Part shown: piece by piece, positions 22,500 to 32,742 of the stretch | Layout of the letters: each line of letters opens with the position of its first letter | How positions within the stretch are numbered: the first letter of the stretch is position 1 | NCBI GenBank assembly: GCA_037952775.1 | Contig: JBANAY010000003.1 | Coordinates: 36,642,001-36,706,000 of the forward strand | Reading direction: 5' to 3' | DNA length: 64,000 bases | From: Clonostachys chloroleuca | Lineage: Eukaryota > Ascomycota > Sordariomycetes > Hypocreales > Bionectriaceae | The notes under the pieces: generated by a model | Told to the model about the DNA's origin: nothing | Database searches by the model: none | What the model saw: only the letters and a program-made list of their open reading frames with translations | Translations under genes and position numbers: made by a program

Positions 22500-24590
22500 A
22501 TGCAGTCAGGTGCCAAAAACACATCAACTCCGGCAATGGAATCTGCCACGCTCTTAATTATACCAACTGAGATCAAAATGAAGATATTTTCATATCTTGT
22601 CACGCCATTTGGCCCAACTGGCAACATCCAAGCAGTCCTAAGAATCTGCCGACAGCTCTATGAGGTGGCACTTCCAATGTCTGTGAGCGTTTTCTGGAAT
22701 ACACCGGCATATCCCAAGGACCAAGGCCCGTGTTCTCGCGCTCGTAACATCAAGTTCTTGCGTCTCATTCTTCTCCACATTCTCCACAAGCGCTGGCTGG
22801 CTAAGCATGTCGACACCGTCATTTTTGGCAGATTTTCGACCGTTGAAGGACAAGCGAATTACGTCGAAAACTGGGTAAACGGCCCGTATCCAGTGTCTCA
22901 TTTTGAATTTGTTCCAATATTACATTGAGCGCATCCTGGGCCAGCTGCCTACTACTCTTAAATGGTCTAATCAGTGGACGCATGACCTTCAGGTTGGTCG
23001 TGCTGATGCGCAGGTGGCTTTGATTTTGCTAGTCTGTCCGAAAATCCGAACGCTCCTTTATGAAATGCCTAGAATGTCATATCACCTGGGTTGTTTATTC
23101 AATTTCAGACGGACTTTGTACAACTCCTCATACTACTTTGGATCTGAGTGGATTAATAAGGAATATCCGGAGATGACTATTCTGCTCCGAAATCTTTAAG
23201 ACGTCTACCATGAAACATTACATGAATAGGGATATCGCTCTTTCTATAATAAAACCCGAGTCTCTTTGGCTTTCCTAAACTTAGAGGATTATCACGATAA
23301 GCTATGGGATTGGATTGGTCAGCCTGAGAAGTTATACATGAGGACATATGCATGCTTTGAAAAGTCTTACAATTGGAATGCAAGAACTTACCGGAATGCT
23401 TGCATCTAAGCCCTGGAACCACGATCAGATCGAAGCCATCCGCCAAGTCCCACTCAAGGTTGAAGGAGCTCCTAGGATTATTGATTGGCTTCCTAATAAC
23501 CTCGAGTATCTCATGATACATTCAGTGGTGGGAAGCCAATCATCGACCAGATCCAGCAGTTGGTTCATGCCATGGCACAAGGTCACCGGCTCAATAACCT
23601 GCGCTATCTGGGAATGATCTTCCAAGACTGGAGATCTGACTTTGATGAGGTTACCGATTACTTGGCAGAATTTCCGGACTTTGAGAAAGACATGCAAATC
23701 ATCGAGATTCAAAAGTGTGTAGAGGGGGATATTGGTCAGCAGAGCATCACTAGATATCACCATGACTTGTTATCAACCTTCCGAGAGTCTTCCGATCGGC
23801 CAAGTAACATCATGTCTCGAATTTATGCCCAAAATTACCGGGAACTTTACTTGAAACGAAGGATGAATCCTCGATACATGAATGGTGAATATGGGTATGA
23901 GACTGTTCTTGATCCATTCGAACAGTCGAAACGGGGACATGGCGGATCTTGTATGAATCCTGCTCCAAATCTCGGCATCAGGAGTAGATTATATGACTGG
24001 CTGTACAGTAGTGTCTAACCTTACTCCAGATGAATGTGGCTTTGGAACAATTTTTCGGCTGATGTAGTGAACATCAATTGGATCCATGCTATGTATTTAG
24101 TCCTCAGGAAGATGAGATGTTACATATTCAAGAAAATCTATTTTGTTATTCTAAGAATGAAAGTAGAAAATATGACAAGCGTATCACAGTTTATGGCCGC
24201 GCTGTGTCATCACGATGCTCGTTTAAATGAAGAGGGTTGGGTGTACGAGGTCTATTTTCCCTTGGATTGAATGGTGGTGTTCAGCACGTCTTGCTTGCAT
24301 GGATAACCCAACGCGACAAATTGTAACAGAGGTGGGTGAAGTTAACCGAAGACAGCTTCGACAACGTATTCAAAGAGCGTGCCAATACCATGCAAGAAAA
24401 GCAATTCATCTATCCAGCCCAGGAACATGACAGTGAGCATGACCAGAAGCACCACCCAAGTCCAGACGGCAATGAACCCTAAGATCCCGCAGACCACCAA
24501 TACCGTGAGGCCAACGCAAAGCATAATTGAAGTCAAAATGAATATCGACAGAAAGAAAGAAAGTACCGACGCAGACCAGCTTTGATTCAT
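22500..24590 (+). pseudogene. F-box-type protein gene, multiply frameshifted
   Basis: The first frame starts (22500, or 22536 at ATG) with an F-box-like opening: LLIIPTEIKMKIFSYLV, then IQAVLRICRQLYEVALPM. This is the usual 'LP.EI...I..YL' plus 'LR.CRQLY.EA' pattern of fungal F-box proteins. Coherent protein continues through at least five successive frame changes (near 22905, 23200, 23260, 23350 and 23530) to NYRELYLKRRMN and a stop at 24018. A further polar, partly readable stretch runs to about 24590. F-box proteins bring substrates to SCF ubiquitin ligase. So many shifts in about 1 kb indicate a dead gene. It lies next to the transposon-split HET gene, in the same decayed segment. The right boundary is uncertain. 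Confidence 0.65.
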
Positions 24591-25468
24591 TTCGGACAGT
24601 GATATCTAGCTATGCTTGGTCGGCTATTATCTGCGAGTGGTCTGTTCTTGGTGGTGATGGATTTCGACTCGAGTGATTATCAATTCCGAACTTGAGGACG
24701 AAAGGTTTGGTTCACTCCTTAAGTAGTATTTTAGGGTTCGTTTCTAAACCTTATCCCTTGTTCAATGATTGCTGCGAGCAATGATGCTCGCAAATTTCGA
24801 TAGAGATTAGACCAAGCGCTAGAAGTATGTCCTTTAGGAGCAGAGAATCTAATTCCTTTGTGTAATCCTCTCTCCTTAGACGAATAGTGGAGACAATATT
24901 TTTTTCGTTGCGTTAAGATATTAATTTTCTTTGTACACTGAGTCTTTGTGTCGGTAGTCTTATTTCGCTTAACAATGCGAGATGTTTTGTATTCCGTCTG
25001 AAAAACACCGTGCTCTTATACTTTGAGTAAACCTCGACAGGCTCTTCCAATACCATTTTACAGTAGGACTATGTTTATCTTAGGTCAATAGAGCCTAACC
25101 TGTTGTGAAGTATCTCTTTATTTGGATAGTGAGAACATTGTCAAAATGATATGTATAGATATATGTGTAACTAATCTGATATCTGGAAAGTGGCTCACCA
25201 CTTCATCAACATGGAGATATTAAGATTAAAAGTTTTTCATGGTGGAACGTGATAGATTATCATGCATAGGGGGGACAGTTATCATGACTTGATGCCACAT
25301 TAAGGCCTGGCTTGAAGAAAAATTAGTTCTTTCAACGCACTGTACTGATTTGAATTGGAACAACACCATTTCATGATACTAGGAACGGATGATGATGATT
25401 TGTTCTTTGAATCTCTATACCAAAATGGACACCTCTGCCTGATTCTCCACAAAAGTTTGAGAGCCCTT
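24591..25468. other. AT-rich gene-free stretch
   Basis: No gene or repeat recognised. Base composition is clearly AT-rich compared with the flanking genes. Confidence 0.45.
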
Positions 25469-25947
25469 TCAACTTCTGCGAACTCCATTTTGCACAAGTG
25501 GCTTCATCGTTGAGAAAGCATATCTGGCGATTTTCCACGACCCCTCCTCCTTTCTCATGATGAACAGTTCCTGGTTTGCATGTGGTTCTGACTCCTGTGT
25601 TGCTAGCATCGTCTTCGTACCCTCTGCCGTCGTCCTCGCAAAGGCCCACTCCGGAGACATGACTACAACTTCGTCGATGCTAAAAGTAATAACGAGTTGT
25701 ATTGACGAGAAGATTCGAGTGTAAGACTCGCGGAGTGCACTTGTACCTGCACTAGCCGTGAAGTGTGGCGGCATTATGACGCCATCAGATGTGTAGAGAG
25801 CAACGGCTTCCTCGACGTTACGGCTTTTAAGAGCATTTCCATAGGCATGGAGAACGGATGTAATTGACTCAATCTCCGTATCAGGCACTGCAGGCAAGGG
25901 TTAGCTGACTTTTATCCTGACCGGATCAATGTTGGAGTTGGCTTACT
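25469..25947 (-). CDS. NTF2/SnoaL-like domain protein; start codon split by an intron
   Basis: The main exon (25887-25469) reads TEIESITSVLHAYGNALKSR, then VALYTSDGVIMPPHF, and ends near SWKIARYAFSTMKP. This is the one-domain NTF2-like fold (SgcJ/EcaC/SnoaL type) with the typical 'ALYT.DGV.MPP' strand. It has no ATG of its own. The A of the start codon is 25947 and the TG is 25887-25886, joined across a 59-nt intron (25888-25946) with GTAAGC donor, GCTAAC branch site and CTGCAG acceptor. The spliced leader reads GCCACC-ATG, a strong initiation context. The product is 139 residues. Such proteins are small cyclases, isomerases or binding domains; the function here is unknown. Confidence 0.8.
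25888..25946 (-). other. intron interrupting the ATG start codon
   Basis: Donor GTAAGC directly follows the A of the start codon. The acceptor CTGCAG directly precedes its TG. The upstream exon is otherwise 5' UTR. Confidence 0.75.
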
Positions 25948-26480
25948 GGTGGCGCACTTGTAAGAATGAACAGCACTTGTGAGGTTTATCTCAAGGAAGA
26001 TATTATTATGACGGGCATGAAAATCTTAGGCTTCCATGCTTTTATATTGCTCCTTTGATGAGTCGTAGGTGGGGGTGGATCATCTTCTCGGAAGTGGAGT
26101 GGTGATTGCTCGTATCTGAGCACGAAGGTGGAGGTAGGATGTGTTGAGGGCTCAAGAGTGGGCTGCAATGAGCTTTTTCCGAGAGAATTGACGGTTCCGC
26201 AAACCTTTTCCTACTCCCAGCTGTTGAACCTGCTCATCTAAAAATCGACAAGCGGCAAAGCAAGAGATTATGCGACTTAGGACTTCAAGGCTTAAACCTA
26301 ACGTATGTGTATTGCGTACTCTGGCAGCCTGATCGACGCAGCCCCATCTTACACCCCACAGATCCACTCTGTGCTCATATGCGGCGCGGTTACATGAATA
26401 TTGAGATCAACCTCCTTCCTTGAGTCATTATTGTGCTTCTTTAAAATTGACAGATTCAGGCAGGCCACCAAAGATCCAGC
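25948..26480. other. divergent promoter region
   Basis: Lies between the NTF2-like gene (-) and the alpha/beta hydrolase (+). No coding sequence is recognised. Confidence 0.45.
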
Positions 26481-27443
26481 ATGGATGCGTCAAATAGACT
26501 TGTGGCCGAGTCCGGCTCATCTTGTAGCCTAACTCAAATCGAGAAAGCCACCAGAGGGAGGGAAATTACTGGTCTCGACATTTTTCGCCATACTACGGAT
26601 ACGATGACGGCGGATAGGGTACAAACGCTGATGGGTACCATGAATGCGGATCAACCGACGGGAGGCGAGGATTTGAATTACGGCCCAGGTGATGCTCAGA
26701 AGTTACGTTACTGGAAGGGTAAATCCCCCGATGCCCCAATTGTTGTCTTTATCCACGGTGGCAGCTGGAGGGTAGGCTCATATCTGGACTCTGTTGGATC
26801 CACCAAAGTCGGTCACTTCCTGAAGAAGGGCTATGCGTTTGCCACCGTAAACTACACGCTTTTCCCTACGGTGACCGTGGCAGAACAGGTGCAGGGGGTG
26901 GCTAATTCCCTAGGATATTTGACCAGGAATGCGGCCAGGCTAGAATTTGACCACAGACGCATTATTCTGATGGGGCATAGCTCTGGTGCACATACTGCGA
27001 CGTTGCTGGGCACAGATACAAATTATCTAGACCGGGCCGGAGTGGCTATCCATAACATCCGAGCAGTCATATCATTAGATGGTTCCAATTATAACGCTAT
27101 GGCGGAGGTCCTGGACAGCCCAGGCCCGGTCGCTGAAAACATGATAGCAGGACTTGGTAGCGACCCAGACGTACTACGCGCCATGTCCCCGACATACAAT
27201 TCCCGGGCGCCGAACGCGAATGCCTTCCTTCTACTTCACGCTGAGAGACAAGGGGATATTCGCCAGGCAGAGGAACTTAAGCTGGTATTGAATGCGGTAG
27301 GTACCAGTGTCAATCTTCACGTGTTCGAAGGCGAGTCATTTGAGGGGCATATGCAAATGCTTCTCCGCCTCGGAGACAAGGAATATCCTGCCACTGCAGT
27401 TTTGGATAGCTGGCTTCAGATCCATGTTCCAGTGTCTGCGTAA
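26481..27443 (+). CDS. alpha/beta hydrolase (carboxylesterase / kynurenine-formamidase-like), intronless
   Basis: A single exon of 320 residues. The oxyanion motif HGGSWR is preceded by the hydrophobic strand PIVVFI (about residues 88-98). The nucleophile elbow GHSSGAH is near residue 165. After it come AVISLDGSNYN and, late in the protein, GHMQML, whose His is a fair candidate for the triad. The 60-80 residues before the core lack a signal peptide, so it is probably cytosolic. The family hydrolyses esters or formamides of small molecules. It is divergent from the NTF2-like gene; the two could share a pathway, but nothing in the sequence proves it. Lack of introns sets it apart from most neighbours. 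Confidence 0.85.
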   Translation: MDASNRLVAESGSSCSLTQIEKATRGREITGLDIFRHTTDTMTADRVQTLMGTMNADQPTGGEDLNYGPGDAQKLRYWKGKSPDAPIVVFIHGGSWRVGSYLDSVGSTKVGHFLKKGYAFATVNYTLFPTVTVAEQVQGVANSLGYLTRNAARLEFDHRRIILMGHSSGAHTATLLGTDTNYLDRAGVAIHNIRAVISLDGSNYNAMAEVLDSPGPVAENMIAGLGSDPDVLRAMSPTYNSRAPNANAFLLLHAERQGDIRQAEELKLVLNAVGTSVNLHVFEGESFEGHMQMLLRLGDKEYPATAVLDSWLQIHVPVSA

Positions 27444-28613
27444 TGGTTTCTTGGATTTGGAGAGTCACCATATGTTTGTCTAGATTCATGAAATCAAATT
27501 GTCACTTTCACTACTGGAGTAACATTGGAAATAGATTACGAAGCCTAGGACCCCTTCATTGCTCAAACCTTTGCACCACAGAGAGTGTCAGACTATCTGG
27601 CATCTCTTGTGCGGCTACGAGCTGCTCATTTTCATTTGGATCTCCCCCATACCATCTGACTGAGGTATTTGTCCCTAGATCATTTCTAAAGTGGGATCGA
27701 CTTCCTGAGCGTGCCTCATTCTTGAGGCTGTACTGTTCCGGCTTGGCAATGACACGGTCATCGTTCATTATTATAGGAAAGACTAGTGGCGGTGAGTTGA
27801 AGAAGCTACGAAGACAGCTACAGAACAAATCACCATTTAGATTCAGAGAACAAGCCATCGGATGGCAGAATTATTACGGCTGTCCAATTCACAAGTTGCT
27901 CGTAATGTTGAGACTTTCAAGCGGCATGGAGCAGACGAGTGGTGCTACCCTAAACAAGCGTCCATCTGAACAGAGTGAGCCTATAAAATGAATTTCGCCG
28001 GGCAACTAAATCTCACATATTACACACGCAAAAAAAGCATGCTTAGAATTTCGTCAACCTAAAAAGTTTCTTAATAGAACGAAGGTTGGGATGCCGAAAT
28101 TGTGAGCTATGTAATAAAAAAGGATTTGGGGGCTACCATTTTTGAATTTGGGTAAGTAGACCTCATTCAATCAACCGAAAAGTACGTAACAAATACCCTG
28201 ATTGGATACCTGGGGCCAACTACCGTACCCGAGCGTCAATTCCCCCTCCTTCTTGGGCCGACCGGCCGAATTGATTCATTGCCAAAATATCCGAGTGACG
28301 ACATTATCAAGGCAAGGGTCAGGTTGTATGAGACCAAGTGGACCCATTATTCGTTTAGGAAACCGTAAATTCTCTGATTGGTCACCACCGTTCTCCGTTT
28401 CAATTTCATCGGCTCGCCTGTCCCACTAGAGTGGATCTGCGTGAGTGAGTAGAGAGGGATCGTTGATGACAGAAAAGACGAAGCCCACCACGTTTCGCAG
28501 AACCCTCCTACGCTGTCCTTTCAGTTTCATATTTTCAATCAGACTCACAGACTTACTGATTATCGTTTGATCCAAAATACACGAAGCCGTCATAGCCTCT
28601 ACCGCCTACGACA
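27444..28613. other. 1.17-kb region without a supported gene
   Basis: Two overlapping ORFs (27443-27991 on +, 27556-27858 on -) have no domain, signal or family-like segment and exclude each other. I call no gene. The right end is the promoter of the four-TM protein. Confidence 0.4.
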
Positions 28614-29126
28614 ATGGGCAGAGAATACTGGTCCCTCGCGGGCCCTTTTGGCCTCCCCATCCGAGTTGGAATTCGAATCACCCAATTTATCCTGGGCGTG
28701 GTTTGTCTGGGTTTGATTGCCTCCGATTTTTCAGCAAGTAGGATTAAGACAAACCACATTTACGCCGTCGTTGTCAGCGTCATCTCGATCCTTACCGATA
28801 TTACACACTGCATCGCCACAATGAAACATGGTGCTTGGTTCCTTCTCGACTTCTGTATTGGCATCTTGTGGGCAGCACTAGCGGGGGTAACTGGAATGGT
28901 TGTTTTCAAGGATGGAACCAAAGACAAACTGCTTAAAGATGAGCCCTTGGAAGGCAGGAGAGTGACCCTTTTTACTGCCATAGCCGTATTGTCGCTCATT
29001 AGCATGTGTTTTTGGCTCCTGAGCTGCTTACATGGGTGTGCTTGGTGCTGTGCTCAGCGACGAAACAAGACGAAGGATGGCGTGGAGTTGATGGAGAGAA
29101 GGGAATCTGGAGAGTTAAACGGTTAA
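28614..29126 (+). CDS. four-transmembrane MARVEL-like membrane protein
   Basis: A single exon of 170 residues. There are four hydrophobic segments: about residues 18-40 (ITQFILGVVCLGLIAS), 49-70 (YAVVVSVISIL), 78-98 (WFLLDFCIGILWAALAGV) and 122-145 (LFTAIAVLSLISMCFWLLSC). A short cytoplasmic N-terminus and a polar C-tail with a Cys-rich start complete it. The spacing and the charged residues in the first two helices resemble the MARVEL-domain proteins common in fungi, which associate with membrane domains. No catalytic residues are expected. Single-exon structure and an ATG in good context make the start secure; the function is unknown. Confidence 0.75.
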   Translation: MGREYWSLAGPFGLPIRVGIRITQFILGVVCLGLIASDFSASRIKTNHIYAVVVSVISILTDITHCIATMKHGAWFLLDFCIGILWAALAGVTGMVVFKDGTKDKLLKDEPLEGRRVTLFTAIAVLSLISMCFWLLSCLHGCAWCCAQRRNKTKDGVELMERRESGELNG

Positions 29127-29584
29127 AGGACTTGGAATTTTGGGGGTATACATCTGAGTTAAGGTTATGAACGTAGTAATCTTGGCGTAGCAGTTTTCGA
29201 TACTCCTACTTCTTCAGACTTCTCGTAACGAGCCTTTGTAGACCCAATCACTGGCGAAAGCGTATACAAGACCTCTTTTTTGGCTAGGATAGGGATAGGG
29301 GCATTGCCAGGCCAAGGGGGGAAGCGAATTCGGAAGATGGAGGCTTTGGTGTGAGAGTCATTCAGTATGGTGCTAGCCATTTCGCTTGACATTAAGCGAG
29401 CAATAATAGATTCTGTCGGTGCCACTCGGCCAAATACGGCCAGGGGGTAGACCCCACCAGGGAAGGTCGAGGAGTAGATATAAAGACGCAGGCGTCGCTC
29501 CCGCGTCAGTTAGTACGGAGGTCCCGTCTAGTGGTTACTCTTTGTTATTTTATTTTCTGCAGCGTAAGCTTCCAAAAATACCCA

Positions 29585-32253
29585 ATGGGTTCGACAGGAG
29601 ATTCAAAAGATACCAGCTACGGTGGGCAGAATAGGGGTTCGGATCAGACGGAGTCTTCTTGTGATCTACAACAACCCCAACCTGACACTTGCTATACAGC
29701 TTCGCCCGATAATCCGCATATATTGTCTGGGCAGGCTAGTTTGAGTGAACCTCCATCCTATAGCGCGCGAGAGAGCATACTTCCTCTCAACATTGTTATA
29801 CAGGTTGTCGGGTCACGGGGCGATGTTCAGCCATTTGTGGCACTGGGTAGGGCGCTCCAATTATTTGGTCATCGCGTGAGGATCGCGACACATGCCCAGT
29901 TTCAGGAATTCGTCAAGTCTTCTTCTCTCGAGTTCTTCGATATTGGTGGAGACCCGGCTGATCTGATGGCATTCATGGTCGAAACGCCATCGATGATATA
30001 CCCACCTTGAAACAATTGCGAGCCGGGATTGTGCAACGAAAGAGAGCCATGTACAAGGAAATGTTGAGCGGATTCTGGAGATCTTGTATCGATGCTGACA
30101 GTCAGAGCAATGTTCCGTTTGTAGCCGACGCCATTATTGCGAATCCTCCAAGTTTTGCCCATGTCCATTGTGCGCAAGCGCTTGGGATACCGCTGCATCT
30201 CATGTTTACGATGCCATGGACAAGCACGAAAGAATTTCCCCATCCGCTCGCGAACATTACTGCAGCCGACCTAGATTCGAGAAAGGCAAATTATGCGTCA
30301 TATGCTGCCATTGAGCTACTGACATGGCAAGGGTAAAACTCCTAGATGGACCAACTGCGAAAGCTTTGATAAAACTAACTGAGAATGGTAGGCTTGGGGA
30401 TTTGGTAAATGACTGGAGAGTTTCTTCGCTGGGGTTGGAGCCTGTCCCTGGTATGGAGGGCCATCGGCTTGCAGAAGCACTTGAGATTCCGTTTACATAT
30501 TGCTGGTCACCCTCCCTCGTTCCGAAGCCCAACGATTGGGGATCTCACATCAGTATGACCCTTCCTAAACATGAAAAAAGCTTATGCTTATACCAGTAAC
30601 AGACGTTGGCGGTTTCTTCTTTAGAGATGAGCCTAATTACTCCCCTTCTTCGGAGTTGGAGGCATTCTTGAGCAACGGACCTACGCCGATATATGTTGGG
30701 TTCGGCAGCATCGTGGCGAGCGGGAGCGAGGGCTTTTTGACCACAATACTCAACGCAGCTAGAGCTGCTGGGGTTAGAATTATCATTTCACAAGGGTGGA
30801 GCAATCTAGGAGGCAAGAACTCTCGCGATGTATTCTTCATTGGCGATTGCCCTCATGAATGGCTATTTCCACGAGTAGCAGCTGTTGTTCATCATGGAGG
30901 CGCAGGAACAACAGCATGTGGGTTGCGATATGGAAAGCCTACCACAATCATTCCATTCTTCGGGGAGTATGACCAATCCGCCATAGCAGAATTATCTCCA
31001 ACGGCACTGACTTATCTCTAGCCAACCGTTTTGGGGCAACGTGGTTGCAAAGGCTGGAGCTGGGCCAGAGCCCATTCCGTACCGATTCTTAACGTCGCAA
31101 AACCTAACGCAGGCGCTGGAGTTTTGTCTTACACCAGGAGCGGTAGAAGCTGCTCAGCACATCGCCGACTCTATAATTCACGAAGACGGTGTGACCGCTG
31201 CAGTACAAGCATTTCACACAAACCTCCCGTTGGCCAAGATGAGATGCGATTTTCGTCCAAAATATACGGCGTCACTATTTTATGGGAAGGGCAAAAGAAC
31301 AGTCAAGATGTGTAAGCAAGTAGCGGCGGTACTTGCCAAAGAACAATGCCTGCCGGTTAAACATCTGGATCTGTAAGCCTCTGCCCTTTCCATTCTTACC
31401 ACTCCTGTGCTTATGATTTACCAATAGGTATCGGACCGCCCCAATCACAATAGACAGCCTACGGTGGGATCCGGTCACCGCACTCTCGGCGGCATCGCTG
31501 TCTACAATATTCAGGATTGTCGGTGACACTGCTGATATTGTAATCAGGCCATTCAAAATCCATAAGACCAAAACAGAAGAAGTTACAGAAGGGTTAGCCC
31601 CAAAGAGGCACAGCATCGCGCCATCTTTTGCGATGCTTCCCCTACCAGCATCTCCTGAATCGGCACAAATGGCAGAGGCGATCGCGAGAGTTCCGAATAT
31701 CAACATTCCACTGGGCTCCCAACGCCAAGCGGCATCGGCTGTTCTGAGTGATTTCGGCAAACTCGCTGGCAATGCGACAAAGGGCATATTAATCGACATC
31801 CCACTCGCTCTTACCGAAGGCCTTCGCGCCGTACCTCGGCTTTATGGCACCCCTGCGAGGAAACATGACCCGGTGAACGATTTCCAGTCGGGAGTAGTAG
31901 TGGCTGGGAAAACTTTCTGTGAAGGGATGGCTGGTGGTGTTAGTGATATTTTCGTCCACACTTACCGCGGAAAGAAGAATGAAGGTGCGGCTGGTGCCAC
32001 CAAAGGCCTAGGAAAGGGGGTAGCAAGCCTTGTTGCAAAGACGACTTCTGCCACCCTCGGTCTGTTTTCTTATCCCGCCCAGGGTTTGTATCGTTCAGCT
32101 TGGGCGGCCACTCATGTGGAACCTCGGAAGATGATGATTATGGCCAAGTTGACGGAGGGGGACTGGCTGATATCAGAGGGGCCGCAGTGGAGCACTGACC
32201 GTGACGCTATGCTTCAGGATTTCAATGGCTTGAGGGGGCAACGAATACCTTGA
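29585..32253 (+). CDS. GT28/GT1-type (sterol) glucosyltransferase with C-terminal extension; one apparent frameshift
   Basis: Exons 29585-30332, 30392-30552, about 30597-30966, 31022-31372 and 31428-32253. The N-terminal GT28 domain starts with NIVIQVVGSRGDVQPFVALG, the GSRGD loop of ATG26-like sterol glucosyltransferases. The acceptor half continues with PSFAHVHCAQALGIPLHLMF. The C-terminal donor domain has VYVGFGS-like PIYVGFGSIV, HHGGAGTTACGLRYGKP, and PFFGDQPFWG formed across intron 3. The last 270 residues are an additional region (KNEGAAGATKGLGKGVASL, YPAQGLYRS) resembling C-terminal parts of VPS13/ATG2-type lipid proteins. Exon 1 changes frame near 30005-30012: MIYPP meets a TGA while the next frame continues LKQLRAGIVQRKRAM, and one more T (TTT for TT) rejoins them. 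The corrected total is 819 codons. Predicted to transfer glucose from UDP-glucose to a sterol or similar lipid. Confidence 0.82.
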
Positions 32254-32742
32254 AATCTATCGGTGAGACGAAGTTTTGACAAAGTTGTTGAGTTTGGTGA
32301 TATAATATATTCCATTCCATAGGATAGTATTATTTTTCTATCCTCGTTCGTCTAGGCAACTTAATGTACTCGGTATAAGAGTACCTATCGTGTATCAAGT
32401 TTAACCTGGTTGCAGAGAGTGTTGATGGTATACTCACTACGCCCACCAAAACATACCGCAAATGAGCCTCGGGTCCTGGTGCCCAAGACGTTGCAATCAC
32501 GAGCGACCATATTTGCTTCTGTGACAACAGGGGCGTTGTGCTAGTTCAAGGTAAACCTCTCTGGCGTTGCTAAAAAAGAATTCCTCAGAGGAGAGGCTGA
32601 ATAGGAGCAACGAAGTTAAAAAAAAAAGATAATAATTGTGCAAAGGTACAAATACAGGTGCCTCCAGCGAGAACTGGGTATCTCAAAAACAACAAGGCCG
32701 CCTCGTATACTCCCATCCCATCTTCAAACAATACTCTCTATC
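32254..32742. other. intergenic between convergent genes, contains repeat copy A
   Basis: No gene is seen. It holds the left copy of a diverged direct repeat listed separately. Confidence 0.45.
32338..32450 (+). repeat. diverged direct repeat, copy A
   Basis: Shares caactta..gtactc, acctatcg and a following gta-t-ttt-gagagt pattern with 34891-35010, in the same order and orientation. Many differences are C/T or G/A. Confidence 0.45.

Noticed and set aside
26481..27443. Recent bacterial transfer of the intronless alpha/beta hydrolase
   Set aside because: Lack of introns alone is not enough; several other genes here are intronless and codon use is not visibly different. A phylogeny would be needed.
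27443..27991. 182-codon ORF downstream of the alpha/beta hydrolase
   Set aside because: Begins at the hydrolase stop, has no domain or signal, and competes with an equally featureless antisense ORF.
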